From contig NZ_CP072597.1 of the NCBI RefSeq assembly GCF_018847975.1, forward strand, positions 1,396,001 through 1,460,000: 64,000 nt of DNA, in the 5' to 3' direction. Shown one piece after another: positions 20,123-28,423 of this stretch; position 1 is the first letter of the stretch; the number at the start of each line of letters is the position of its first letter. The stretch comes from Lysobacter sp. K5869. Its GTDB lineage: Bacteria > Pseudomonadota > Gammaproteobacteria > Xanthomonadales > Xanthomonadaceae. The position numbers and the translations under genes are program-made. The notes beneath the pieces are model-generated. The model did not search any database, was not told the DNA's origin, and saw only the letters and a program-made list of their open reading frames with translations.

Positions 20123-21433
20123 TCATTGGGTCTTGAGCTGGATGGCCGGAGCGACCTGCATCGCCCGCCACGCCGGCAACACCCCGGCCAGCAGGCTCGC
20201 GATCAGCGCCAGCGCGAAGGTCGCCGCGAGCATGCCGACGTCGAGTTCGGCCAACTGGGCGTAACGCTCGGGTTGCTGGCGCACCAGCCACAGGCCGAGC
20301 AGGGTCAGCAGCAAGCCGAGCGCGCCGCCGGCCAGACCGATCACGCCGACTTCGGCCAGGCAGTGCAGGAAGATCTGCCGGCGCGAGGCGCCGAGCGCGC
20401 GGCGCAGGCCGATCTCGCCGCCGCGGCGCAGGAACTTGGCCAGCAGCAAGCCGACGGTGTTGACCAGACAGGCCAGCAGGAAGCCCAGCGCCAGCCACGC
20501 TTGCAGGCGCACGTCGCTCGGCACGACCTGGTTGAACTGCAGCCATTCGTTGACGTCGCGCAGGCGCACGTTGCCGGGGCGCGGGAAACGGCCGGCGGCG
20601 TGCTGCTGAGCGGAATAATCGTCGAGGTAGCGCTGGTACGCCTGCGCGCGCTCGGGCGTGTCGAGTTGCGCCCAGTACTGCAGATACACGCACGGCGCGT
20701 TGAGCGCGGCGCGGCCTTCCGGGTCGCCGCCGGTATCGCCCCAGCACACCGAGTTGCCGTTGAGCGCCAGCGACAGGTCGCGCGAGGTCGAGAACGGCAG
20801 CAGCACCTGCTCGGGTTCGCCGAACTGGTCGCCGCTGAGGTCGTAGAACTTCGGCACCGGCCGCCACGGCGCCAGCACGCCGACGATGCGGAAGCTGTGG
20901 CCGTCGAGGATCAGCCCGCGGCCGACGCTGTCGGCGCCGCCGAACAGCTTGTCGTTGAGTTGGGCCGAGATCACCGCCACCCGCGCGCGCTGCGCGTCCT
21001 CGCCGGCGCTCCAGGCGCGGCCGTAGCGCAGCGGCGCGTCGAACATCGGGAAGAAGTCGGCGCTGGCGTAGCGGGCGTTGCTGAGGAAGCTGTGCAGGCC
21101 GGACCGCTCGGGCTGGATGCTGACGCGGCCGGCGGTCATCAGCGCTTGTCGGTCGGCGCGCGCTTCGCGCAGCAGGGCTTGCGCGTCGTAGCGGGTCAGC
21201 ATCGTCTGCGGCTCGCGCCCGGGCGCGTAGCCGTCGAGCGAGCCGGCGTCGAGCTGGACGTAGTAGAGATTCTGGCTGCGGCCGGGCAGCGGATCGCCGG
21301 ACAGGATGCGGAACACGGTCAGCGTGGTCATGCAGGCGCCGATGCCGAGCGCCAGCGCCAGCACCATCAGCGCGGTCAGCGCTCGGTTGCGCTTGAGGCT
21401 GTGCACGGCCATGCGCAGGGAATAGGCGAACAT
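20123..21433 (-). CDS. MacB-like ABC transporter permease (first)
   Basis: A 436-residue paralogue of the next gene: N-terminal helix (ALTALMVLALALGIGACM), periplasmic MacB domain, then FtsX helices with GEIGLRRALGASRRQIF. ATG 21433 has GAGGAG upstream and lies 10 bp after the ATPase gene. With that ATPase and the HlyD-like protein it should form a mechanotransmission-type exporter for small peptides or drugs. Confidence 0.9.
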   Translation of the reverse strand: MFAYSLRMAVHSLKRNRALTALMVLALALGIGACMTTLTVFRILSGDPLPGRSQNLYYVQLDAGSLDGYAPGREPQTMLTRYDAQALLREARADRQALMTAGRVSIQPERSGLHSFLSNARYASADFFPMFDAPLRYGRAWSAGEDAQRARVAVISAQLNDKLFGGADSVGRGLILDGHSFRIVGVLAPWRPVPKFYDLSGDQFGEPEQVLLPFSTSRDLSLALNGNSVCWGDTGGDPEGRAALNAPCVYLQYWAQLDTPERAQAYQRYLDDYSAQQHAAGRFPRPGNVRLRDVNEWLQFNQVVPSDVRLQAWLALGFLLACLVNTVGLLLAKFLRRGGEIGLRRALGASRRQIFLHCLAEVGVIGLAGGALGLLLTLLGLWLVRQQPERYAQLAELDVGMLAATFALALIASLLAGVLPAWRAMQVAPAIQLKTQ

Positions 21434-21443
21434 GGCGGTCTCC

Positions 21444-22199
21444 TCAGGCGCCGGCGACGATGCGCAGCGGGGCCGGCGCGCGCGGCGGCGCTTCGGCGCG
21501 CGGCGCGGCGTCGGTGTCGGCATCGACCTCGGCCGAACCGTCCGACACGCGGCCGTCGACGATGCGCACGGTGCGGTGCGCGCGCGCCGACATCGCCGGA
21601 TCGTGGGTGACCATGACGATGGTGGTGCCTTGGGCGTTGATCTCTTCGAGCAGATCCATCACCCCGCGCGCCATCTGCGTATCCAGATTGCCGGTGGGTT
21701 CGTCGGCGAGCAGCAGGCGCGGGCGGCCGGCGATGGCGCGGGCGATGGCCACGCGCTGTTGCTGGCCGCCGGAGAGCTGCGCCGGGAAGTGGCGCAGGCG
21801 CGAGCCCAGGCCGACCGCGCCCAGCGCTTCTTCGATGCGTTGCTTGCGTTCGGCGGCGGGCAAACGGCGATAGCGCAGCGGCACGTCGCAGTTGTCGAAC
21901 AGGTTGAGGTCGGGAATCAGATTGAAGCTCTGGAACACGAAGCCGATCTTCTGATTGCGCAGGCGCGAGCGGGCGTCGTCGCCGAGCCCGCGCACGTCCT
22001 CGCCGTCGAGTTCGTAGCGGCCGTCGCTGAAGCTTTCCAGCAGGCCGGCGATGTTGAGGAAGGTGGTCTTGCCCGAACCCGAGGGGCCGGTCACGGCGAC
22101 GAATTCGCCTTCGGCCACGTGCAGGTCGAACGCGCGCAGGGCGTGGGTCTCGACCAGTTCGGTGCGGAAGGCCTTGGAGACGGCGTGCATGTGCAACAT
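21444..22199 (-). CDS. MacB/LolD-type ABC transporter ATP-binding protein
   Basis: A 251-residue ATPase: Walker A GPSGSGKTT, Q-loop FVFQSFNLIPDLN, signature LSGGQQQRVAIARA, Walker B LLLADEPTGNLD and H-loop MVTHD. The FQSFNLIP and NLDT motifs are diagnostic for the LolD/MacB family. The C-terminal 30 residues are an Ala/Pro-rich tail. GGAGG precedes ATG 22199. The partner permeases lie immediately downstream. Confidence 0.94.
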   Translation of the reverse strand: MLHMHAVSKAFRTELVETHALRAFDLHVAEGEFVAVTGPSGSGKTTFLNIAGLLESFSDGRYELDGEDVRGLGDDARSRLRNQKIGFVFQSFNLIPDLNLFDNCDVPLRYRRLPAAERKQRIEEALGAVGLGSRLRHFPAQLSGGQQQRVAIARAIAGRPRLLLADEPTGNLDTQMARGVMDLLEEINAQGTTIVMVTHDPAMSARAHRTVRIVDGRVSDGSAEVDADTDAAPRAEAPPRAPAPLRIVAGA

Positions 22200-22270
22200 G
22201 GGTGAACCTCCGGTGCGGGGGCGCTCGCCGCTGGCGGCGACGCGCGCGGATGGGGATGGGAGCGCGGCGT

Positions 22271-23560
22271 TCATTGGCCGGCGATGCGGACGCTGTCGGC
22301 GCCGGCGAACAGATCGGTGCCGGAGACGACCACGCGCTCGCCGGGCTGGAGGCCGGAGCGCACTTCGACCGCGCCCAGGCTGCTGGCGCCCAGCGCGATC
22401 GGCCGGCGCAGCGCGCGGTCGCCGTCGACCACGTAGGCGTAGCGGCCGCCGTCCTGTTCGACGAACGGGCCGCGTTCCAGGGTCAGCACGTCGCGACGGG
22501 TATCGAGCACGATGCGCGCGCTCAGGCGCTGGTTTTGGCGCAGGCTCGGCGGCTGCTTGCCCGGGGCGAAGCGCAGGCGCGCGACCACTTCGCCGTTGAC
22601 CACTTCCGGCGACACCGCGGCGACTTCGGCCGGGTAGTTCTGCCCGGCGCTGGCGATCTGCGCCGGCATGCCCAGGCCGAGATCGCGGGCGAAGCTTTCC
22701 GGCACCTTGATCTCGACCTCGAACTTGCTCAGATCGACCACGCCCAGCACCGGCCCGTTGGCGGCGACGCTGGTGCCTTGTGCGACCTGCACCTGACCGA
22801 CTTGACCGTCGAACGGCGCGCGCAAGGTCAGCGCATCGACCTGCCGCTGCAGCTCGGCCACGGTGGTGCGCTGGCGTTCGGCCAGCAGGCGCTTGTTGCG
22901 CGCGTCGAGCTCGGCGCCGGCGCCTTGCAGCGACAGGTCTTCGCGCGCGGCGGCCAGACCGATCTCGGCTTTCTTGAGTTCGTCGCGGGCCTTGGACAAT
23001 TCGTTCTGCGACACCGCGCCGCCGTCGAACGCGCGCTGGTAGCGTTCCAGATCGCGCTGCGCAGCGGTGCGGTCGATCTGCGCCTGATCCAGCGACTTGC
23101 GCGCGGTCGAACGGGCGAGCCGGCTGTCGAGTTCGGCGCGGCTGGCTTCGGCTTCGACCACCGCCTGGGTGGAGCGCTCTTGCGAGAGCTTGCTCAGCAG
23201 CTCGGGGCTGTCGACGACGGCGAGGATCTGGCCTTGGGCGACGCGGTCGCCGGCGACGACCTTGAGGCTCACCGTGCCGGCGGCGATCGCGTACAGCGTC
23301 GGGCTGTTGGCGGCGATGACGCGGCCGTCGGCGGAAAGGTCGCGGACCAGATCGCCGCGCCGCACTTCGGCGATGCGCAGGCGCGAGGCGTCGAAGGAAC
23401 GGCCGCCGGCGGCCCAGCCGGTGATGACCCAGCCGGCGCCGACGACGAGCGCGGCGAGCGCGCCGCCCATGGCCAGCCAAGAACGGCGGCGCGCGGCGAC
23501 GGGCGCGGCGAGGGTGTGGTCTTGCGCGGAGGTGTCGCGGATGCGGGAGCGGGTGTCCAT
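22271..23560 (-). CDS. HlyD/MacA-like periplasmic adaptor of the ABC exporter
   Basis: A 429-residue membrane-fusion protein: one N-terminal helix (WLAMGGALAALVVGAGWVI), a biotinyl-lipoyl-like half (AGTVSLKVVAGDRVAQGQIL), a long coiled coil, the second lipoyl half (RAPFDGQVGQVQVAQGTSVA) and beta-barrel plus membrane-proximal domains. It bridges the inner-membrane ABC permeases to an outer-membrane channel, which is not encoded here. It is the first gene of the exporter set, 71 bp before the ATPase. Confidence 0.92.
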   Translation of the reverse strand: MDTRSRIRDTSAQDHTLAAPVAARRRSWLAMGGALAALVVGAGWVITGWAAGGRSFDASRLRIAEVRRGDLVRDLSADGRVIAANSPTLYAIAAGTVSLKVVAGDRVAQGQILAVVDSPELLSKLSQERSTQAVVEAEASRAELDSRLARSTARKSLDQAQIDRTAAQRDLERYQRAFDGGAVSQNELSKARDELKKAEIGLAAAREDLSLQGAGAELDARNKRLLAERQRTTVAELQRQVDALTLRAPFDGQVGQVQVAQGTSVAANGPVLGVVDLSKFEVEIKVPESFARDLGLGMPAQIASAGQNYPAEVAAVSPEVVNGEVVARLRFAPGKQPPSLRQNQRLSARIVLDTRRDVLTLERGPFVEQDGGRYAYVVDGDRALRRPIALGASSLGAVEVRSGLQPGERVVVSGTDLFAGADSVRIAGQ

Positions 23561-23700
23561 GGCCGAACTCGGGCGGGGCGCCCGGCTCGGCGCGCGCAAG
23601 TCAGGGCCAGGCCCGGACTTGCGCGGTCCGGATTCCGATGCGCGGTGGCGAGGAAGAAACGGTGCGCGGGACGCGCGGTGCGTCCCGCGGCGGCGGCGCC

Positions 23701-23722
23701 GCGGCCCGGCGAACCGGGCCGC
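23701..23722 (-). terminator. GC-rich hairpin after the small secreted peptide gene
   Basis: A perfect 9-bp stem GCGGCCCGG/CCGGGCCGC with a 4-base loop, just downstream of the stop at 23735. There is no T-tract, so it may only attenuate or protect the transcript rather than end it. A second stem lies at about 23666-23689. Confidence 0.35.
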
Positions 23723-23734
23723 TCGCGCTCGCGG

Positions 23735-23989
23735 TCAGCGCTGCGGAACCGCGCTGAACTTGGAACCGGAGGTGCCGATCGGGAGCGGAATCCACGGCGT
23801 GGTCGAACCGGTCGTGGTGGTCGTGCTGCCGCTGATGCCGGTGTCCGGCGGCGAGCAGAACGGGGGGCCGTCGAACGGCGGGGCGCAGACTTGCGCGTCG
23901 CCCGGCTTGATGGTCGCGGCCAGGGCGGCGTTGAACGAAGCGGCGGCGGAAATCGCCAGGAACAGGATCAGTGCGGTTTTGGTACGCAT
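23735..23989 (-). CDS. Small secreted proline-rich peptide, unknown function
   Basis: An 84-residue protein with a clear signal peptide (MRTKTALILFLAISAAASFN, cleavage after AALA). The mature part of about 60 residues has two cysteines in a short proline-rich segment (VCAPPFDGPPFCSPPDTG), likely a disulfide loop, then a Thr/Ser/Gly-rich tail. I recognise no family. It lies 174 bp upstream of the HlyD-MacB operon on the same strand, and its upstream region carries the 38-bp element shared with the lanthipeptide precursor gene. It may be a cargo, signal or partner of the exporter (inference). Confidence 0.72.
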   Translation of the reverse strand: MRTKTALILFLAISAAASFNAALAATIKPGDAQVCAPPFDGPPFCSPPDTGISGSTTTTTGSTTPWIPLPIGTSGSKFSAVPQR

Positions 23990-24370
23990 GGTTGAGCTCC
24001 AGGGGCTGTGGCGAGCGGTGCGAAGTAGCGCGGGTGGGCGCGCTGGTGGGTGGAGCCCGGCGTCGGCGGCGGTGGGAGGTGCCGTTCGAATCGCCAGGAC
24101 ACTTAAGAGTTCGCAGCGGGCCGGCCGAACCCGTCATCGATTCGCGAATTTTTTTTGCGCCCGCGCGAACCCCTGCGGGACTTAGGCGCGGGCGGCGTGA
24201 CACGGCGGTAGACGCGCGCGAAAACCGGTTCATGCAGGTGACCGGTTCAGCTCGTTAGTGCGAACTCGTGCGCATTTGCGCTGAATGCGCGGCGCAAGCG
24301 GGTCGCGAAGGCGGAGACGCGCGCACGCATCGCCGCGCCGCGTGCGCGGCGTGCGGCGTGGCGATGCGGA
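23990..24370. other. Intergenic region between kinase and secreted-peptide genes
   Basis: About 380 bp. It contains the 38-bp conserved element (minus-strand orientation) and its A-tract. The remaining part, 24161-24370, shows only weak short dyads and no gene that I can support. Confidence 0.6.
24101..24160 (-). promoter_or_regulatory. Copy B of a 38-bp conserved upstream element
   Basis: Read on the minus strand: an A-tract (GCGCAAAAAAAATTCGCG), then a core at 24138-24101 that begins GATGACGGGTTC and ends CTGCGAACTCTTAAGT. The core is identical at 33 of 38 positions, without gaps, to the core at 27957-27994. It lies 111 bp upstream of the secreted-peptide start codon. The GCGAACT part resembles the GAAC-type -35 of ECF sigma promoters (inference). 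Confidence 0.65.
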
Positions 24371-27160
24371 TCAGCGGCGCAGCGTTTGCTGCGCGTTGCC
24401 GGCGTAGCCGCCGGCGAGGCTGCGTTCGAGCTTGCTCAGCTCGTTCAATTCGGGCGCGCGTTCGGTCAGCTCTTGCTGCAGCACCGGCGTGGCGCGTTCG
24501 AGCAGCGCGCGCGCTTGCGCGGTGTCGCCGCGCGCGGCGGCGGCTTGGGCCGCGGCCAGTTCGGCCTTGGCGATCGGCAAGGTGCCGGCGAGATAGTGCT
24601 TCTGCGCCATCGCCAGCGCGCGATCGAGGTATTGGCCGGCGCCGGGCAGATCGCCGCGCTGCAGCGCGACCGCGCCGCGCAGGCTTTGCAGCGCCAGCAG
24701 CGCCTTCGGGTCGAGATCGCGATAGCGCTCCACCGGCGCGGCTTCGGGCAGGATCGCCTGCGCTTCCTCGTAGCGGCCGGCTTCGATCAGCGCTTGCGCG
24801 TGGCGCAGCTGGACGAAGGCCGGGCCGACGAACACTTCGCCCTGATAGCCGCGCGACAGTTCCAGCGCCTTGTCGAAATCCGCGCGCCCCTGCGCGTAGC
24901 GGCCGAGCGCGGCCAGCGACACGCCGCGGGTGTAGTGCGCCTTGATCAGCCAGGGCATGTACGCCGGTTGCCGCGGCATGCGCGGCAGCGCGGCGTCGAT
25001 CAGGGCGACGGTGCGGGCGTGGTCGGAGACGTTGGCGTAGGCCATCGCCAGACGCACGTCGTCGCGCGCCTGGATCGCGTCGTCGAGTTCGAGCGCGCGG
25101 GCGATTTCCTGCGAACGCTGGTAATGCGGCACCGCCGCGCGCGAGCGGCCGACGTCGTCGAGCAGCATCGCCAGATACAGCTCCATGTCGGCGGTGAGCC
25201 GGCTGTTCATGCCGTACACGCGGTAGGCCAAACGCGAGGCCTGTTCGGCGTGCGAGAGCGCGTCCTCGTAGCGGTGCTGGGCGTGGCGCACCAGCACCGC
25301 GATGCGGTGCAGCTGGTACGACAGCAGGCCGTCGCGCGCGCCGAGCTCGCGTCCGGCGGTTTCGGCGCGGGTGAGTTCGCGCGCGGCGCTGTCGATGTCG
25401 TTCTGGTAGTACAGGCTGCGCGCCAGCCCGAGCAGGATCTCGGTGCGCAGCGCGGCGTCGCTTTCGCCGCTGGCGTCGAGCAGCTGCAGGGCGTGGCGCT
25501 GCTGGCGCTCGGCGTTCTTGAAGTCGGCGCCGTGCAGCATCGCGGTGCCGTAGTCGCTGTAGGCGCGGGCCATCACCAGCGGCTTGGCGTCCTGCGCTTG
25601 GCGGATCGCGATGACCCGGCGCATCGCCTCGCGCGCTTCGCCGGCGCGTTCGAGCTGGATCAGCGCGGCGCTGCGCGCGTGCAGGATGCGCGCTTCGAGT
25701 TCGCGGTCGGCGCCGCCGGCGGCGACCGCGGATCGATCGGCGCGTTCGGCCGCGTCGAGCGCGGGTCGCGGGTCGTTGATGTCGGCGTAGACCTCGCCGA
25801 TGGTCAGCCACGCCACCGCGCGGGTGCGCGGGTCCTGGGTGCGGTCGGCTTCGAGCTTCTCGGCCGCGTTGGCGAGCAGGGTGGAGATGGTGATGGGTTG
25901 GCCGCGCACCGCCTCGGGCGAGGTTTCGGCCAGCACCGAGGCGAGGAAGTCGCGCGAGGCCTTGGCGTTGATCGCTTCGTGCTCGGACAGTTTCTCCGCC
26001 GTCAGCGCGCGCTGGCGCTCGGCGTTGAGCTGCCACACCGCCAGACCCGCGGCGACCGCGATCAACGTGCCGGCGGCGACCGCGGTGCGGTGGCGGCGTA
26101 CCCATTTGTCCAGGCGGTAGAGCATCCGGTCCGGCGCGGCCGAGATCGGCAGGCCTTGCAGATGGCGCTGCACGTCGTCGATGAGTTCGGCGACGGTGCC
26201 GTAACGGTGGTCGGGTTCGGGCTGGGTGGCCTTGGCCACGATCCGGTCGAGATCGCCGCGCAGCAGGCGCCGCCGCGCCGGATCGGCGGCGATGCGGCTG
26301 GGCGCGGGCACCGGCGCTTCGTTCTTGCAGTGCTCCGACAGGCGCTGGTCGGTGAGCAGGTCGAACAGCAGCGCGCCCAGGCCGAACACGTCGGTGACCG
26401 TGGTTTCGGACTCGCCGCGGCATTGCTCGGGCGCGCTGTAGCCCGGCGTGAACGCGCGAGTGATGGTGTGGCTGGGCTGCTCGCCTTCTTCCAGCAAGGT
26501 GCCGACGCCGAAGTCGATCAGCACCGGGGTGCCGTCGTCGCGCACGATCACGTTGGACGGCTTGATGTCGCGGTGCAGGACCAGCCGCTGATGGGCGTGA
26601 CGGACCGCGTCGCACAAGCGCAGGTACAGCTTCAGGCGTTCGTTGACCGAGGGCTTCTGCGTCGACAGGAATTCCGGCAGCGGCCGGCTCTCGACGTAGT
26701 CCATGACCAGATACGGCTGGCCGTCGGCGCTCTCGCCGCCGTCGATGTGGCGGGCGATGTTGGGATGGTTGAGCCCGGCCAGCATCGCCCGCTCGCGCGC
26801 CATGCGCTTGCGGCTGGCTTGGGTGGGAAAGCCGCGCAGCAGCTTCAGCGCGACTTGCTGGGCGCGGCCTTCGACGTCGCGTTCGGCCAGGAACACCGTG
26901 CCCATGCCGCCGGTGCCGAGTTCGCGCAGCAACCGGTACGGACCGATGCTGCGCGAGGGCGCGGCGCGCGCGACCCGGACCAGGCGCTCGCCGACCGGAT
27001 CGCCGAGGGTCTCGTCCGAATCGCTGGCCAGCAGCCGGCGGGTGGCGGCGAGTATTTCCGGGTCGGATTCGGATTCCAGCAAGAACCGTTCGCGGTCTTC
27101 GCTCGAGCGGTTGAGGGCTTCGTGGAACAGGTGCTCGATGCGCTGGAACTTGGGGTTCAT
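24371..27160 (-). CDS. Ser/Thr protein kinase with membrane segment and TPR domain
   Basis: A 929-residue protein. The kinase domain is at about 75-330: Gly-rich loop LGTGGMGTVFLAE (81-93), catalytic Lys106, HRD at 196-198 and DFG at 216-218, all intact. A membrane segment at about 355-372 (TAVAAGTLIAVAAGLAVWQL) leads to a long periplasmic TPR region. Start 27160 overlaps the sigma factor stop as ATGA, so the two are translationally coupled. ECF sigma factors of this group are known in xanthomonads to be activated by phosphorylation by such a kinase (EcfK/PknS in X. citri). It should sense an extracytoplasmic signal and phosphorylate the upstream-encoded sigma factor. Confidence 0.93.
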   Translation of the reverse strand: MNPKFQRIEHLFHEALNRSSEDRERFLLESESDPEILAATRRLLASDSDETLGDPVGERLVRVARAAPSRSIGPYRLLRELGTGGMGTVFLAERDVEGRAQQVALKLLRGFPTQASRKRMARERAMLAGLNHPNIARHIDGGESADGQPYLVMDYVESRPLPEFLSTQKPSVNERLKLYLRLCDAVRHAHQRLVLHRDIKPSNVIVRDDGTPVLIDFGVGTLLEEGEQPSHTITRAFTPGYSAPEQCRGESETTVTDVFGLGALLFDLLTDQRLSEHCKNEAPVPAPSRIAADPARRRLLRGDLDRIVAKATQPEPDHRYGTVAELIDDVQRHLQGLPISAAPDRMLYRLDKWVRRHRTAVAAGTLIAVAAGLAVWQLNAERQRALTAEKLSEHEAINAKASRDFLASVLAETSPEAVRGQPITISTLLANAAEKLEADRTQDPRTRAVAWLTIGEVYADINDPRPALDAAERADRSAVAAGGADRELEARILHARSAALIQLERAGEAREAMRRVIAIRQAQDAKPLVMARAYSDYGTAMLHGADFKNAERQQRHALQLLDASGESDAALRTEILLGLARSLYYQNDIDSAARELTRAETAGRELGARDGLLSYQLHRIAVLVRHAQHRYEDALSHAEQASRLAYRVYGMNSRLTADMELYLAMLLDDVGRSRAAVPHYQRSQEIARALELDDAIQARDDVRLAMAYANVSDHARTVALIDAALPRMPRQPAYMPWLIKAHYTRGVSLAALGRYAQGRADFDKALELSRGYQGEVFVGPAFVQLRHAQALIEAGRYEEAQAILPEAAPVERYRDLDPKALLALQSLRGAVALQRGDLPGAGQYLDRALAMAQKHYLAGTLPIAKAELAAAQAAAARGDTAQARALLERATPVLQQELTERAPELNELSKLERSLAGGYAGNAQQTLRR

Positions 27161-27723
27161 GCGGTCAGGTGTTCGCGCAACCACGCCTTCGCGAAGCGCA
27201 GATCGCGTTCCACCGTGGTCAGCGAGATGCCGAGCGCGTCGGCGATCTCTTGCTGGTTGAGCCCCATCAGGAAGGTGAGCTCGACGATGCGGGCCTTGCG
27301 CGGGTCCTGGGTTTCCAGCACGCGCAGGGCTTCTTCCACTTCCAGCCATTGATCGCCGGCGGCGGAAACCTGATCGGCGCCGGACAGCGTCACGTCGATC
27401 ACGCCGCCGCCGCGCTTGTCGGCTTGCTGACGGCGGATGGTGTCGACCAGCACGAAGCGGATCGCGGTCGCGGCGATGCTGAAGAAGTGCTGGCGGTTCT
27501 GCGCGTCGAGCTTGGTGCCCAGCAGGCGCAGCATCGCTTCGTTGACCAGCTCGGTCGGATCCAGCACCGGCACGCCCAGCCGCGCGAGGCGCCGGCCGGC
27601 GATGCCTTTGAGTTCGCGGTAGACCAGATTGAGCAGGGCGTCGGGTGCCGAGTCGTCGCCTTCGCGCCAGGCTCCCAGCAAGCGGGTCACATCGCCCGCG
27701 ATCTCGGACTCGCCGACTTCCAT
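27157..27723 (-). CDS. ECF-type RNA polymerase sigma factor paired with a kinase
   Basis: A 188-residue ECF sigma factor of the xanthomonad kinase-linked group (TIGR02999 / ECF43 type, recalled). Region 2 is seen in LDPTELVNEAMLRLLG and HFFSIAATAIRFVLVDTIRR, and region 4 helix-turn-helix in LNQQEIADALGISLTTVERD. The segment between regions 2 and 4 is where phospho-activation has been described in the family. No anti-sigma gene is present, as expected when a kinase is the regulator. It is divergent from the lanthipeptide precursor gene, with 528 bp between. Confidence 0.92.
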   Translation of the reverse strand: MEVGESEIAGDVTRLLGAWREGDDSAPDALLNLVYRELKGIAGRRLARLGVPVLDPTELVNEAMLRLLGTKLDAQNRQHFFSIAATAIRFVLVDTIRRQQADKRGGGVIDVTLSGADQVSAAGDQWLEVEEALRVLETQDPRKARIVELTFLMGLNQQEIADALGISLTTVERDLRFAKAWLREHLTA

Positions 27724-27936
27724 GCCTCGTTCCCCCTGATCCGTTGAGTGCTGTGCAAGCGCTTAGAGCATAACGATTGGAGCGCTTACTGGAGCATACA
27801 ACGCGTCGCAAACGGGCCGCCTGAATTCGATGAAGCTCTCGTTTTCGCCAACGCGCGCGTCGCGCGCGGGCGACGCGGGGCCGCGCGCGCGAGCTTTGAA
27901 TGGGCGGAGCGGGGGGAGGGCGCGGCGACGGCGAGG

Positions 27937-27994
27937 CGAAAAAAATTTCGCCGAACGATGACGGGTTCCGCCGCGCCGCTGCGAACTATCAAGT
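27937..27994 (+). promoter_or_regulatory. Copy A of the 38-bp conserved upstream element
   Basis: An A-tract (GCGAAAAAAATTTCGCCG) precedes the core at 27957-27994, which starts GATGACGGGTTC and ends CTGCGAACTATCAAGT. The core matches the element upstream of the small secreted peptide at 33 of 38 positions, in the same orientation relative to the gene it precedes. It lies 257 bp from the lanA start, so a long 5' leader is implied if it is a promoter. Confidence 0.65.
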
Positions 27995-28140
27995 AACCAA
28001 CACGATGTCGAAGCGGCGACGCCAAGACGGATCGGTTGGGTCGCAAGGAACGGCCGGCACGGCGTTCCGGCGACGGGGATTCCGCAGCCCTGGACGTCCT
28101 GCGGATCGGTCAAGCGCTTCAACGCTTGGGCGGTAAGCGC

Positions 28141-28204
28141 CGGCCCTGGTTGCCGCCAGGACCGGCGTGCCCGGGAACTCCCAAGGATTGGGGATTCCCG
28201 GGCT
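28141..28204 (+). promoter_or_regulatory. Two consecutive hairpins in the lanA 5' leader
   Basis: Stem 1 pairs CCGGCCCTGG (28141-28150) with CCAGGACCGG (28157-28166), one mismatch. Stem 2 pairs GCCCGGGAA (28170-28178) with TTCCCGGGC (28196-28204), with an inner TCCC/GGGA. They end 47 bp before the lanA start codon. There is no T-tract, so they are more likely leader structure than terminators. Confidence 0.5.
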
Positions 28205-28251
28205 TTGCAAACCAACCTACGAAACAAACCAACCTAACCTGAGGATATACC

Positions 28252-28410
28252 ATGTCTCGCATTCTGGAACTGCAGCGCCTGCCGACCTCCTCGACCTCGC
28301 CGATCGACAGCGACCTGGACGGCAACAGCACCTCGAGCGGCAACGGCTGCGCGTGCTCGACCAAGAGCGCCGGCCTTTGCTACATGGACGACGGCTTCGT
28401 CGCGGTCTGA
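28252..28410 (+). CDS. Class III lanthipeptide precursor peptide
   Basis: A 52-residue peptide. The N-terminal leader contains ILELQRL (residues 4-10), the short amphipathic L-x-LQ motif that class III LanKC enzymes recognise. The core begins near residue 25 and contains two exact S-x2-S-x3-C motifs: Ser26/Ser29/Cys33 and Ser36/Ser39/Cys43. Cys35 is an extra cysteine between them. S-x2-S-x3-5-C is the pattern that forms labionin or lanthionine rings in labyrinthopeptins. The tail CYMDDGFVAV is acidic and hydrophobic. RBS GAGG lies 7 bp before the ATG. The LanKC and exporter genes follow. The gene is short and easily missed. Confidence 0.88.
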   Translation: MSRILELQRLPTSSTSPIDSDLDGNSTSSGNGCACSTKSAGLCYMDDGFVAV

Positions 28411-28423
28411 GTCCTGCTCGACT

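Larger units (their letters stand above)
27724..28251. other. Divergent intergenic region upstream of the lanthipeptide operon
   Basis: 528 bp between the sigma factor and lanA. It holds the 38-bp conserved element (27957-27994) with its A-tract and two hairpins in the presumed lanA leader (28141-28204). I see no convincing additional gene. The lower GC stretch just before lanA (28206-28251) carries GAGG at 28241-28244, 7 bp from the ATG. Confidence 0.6.
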
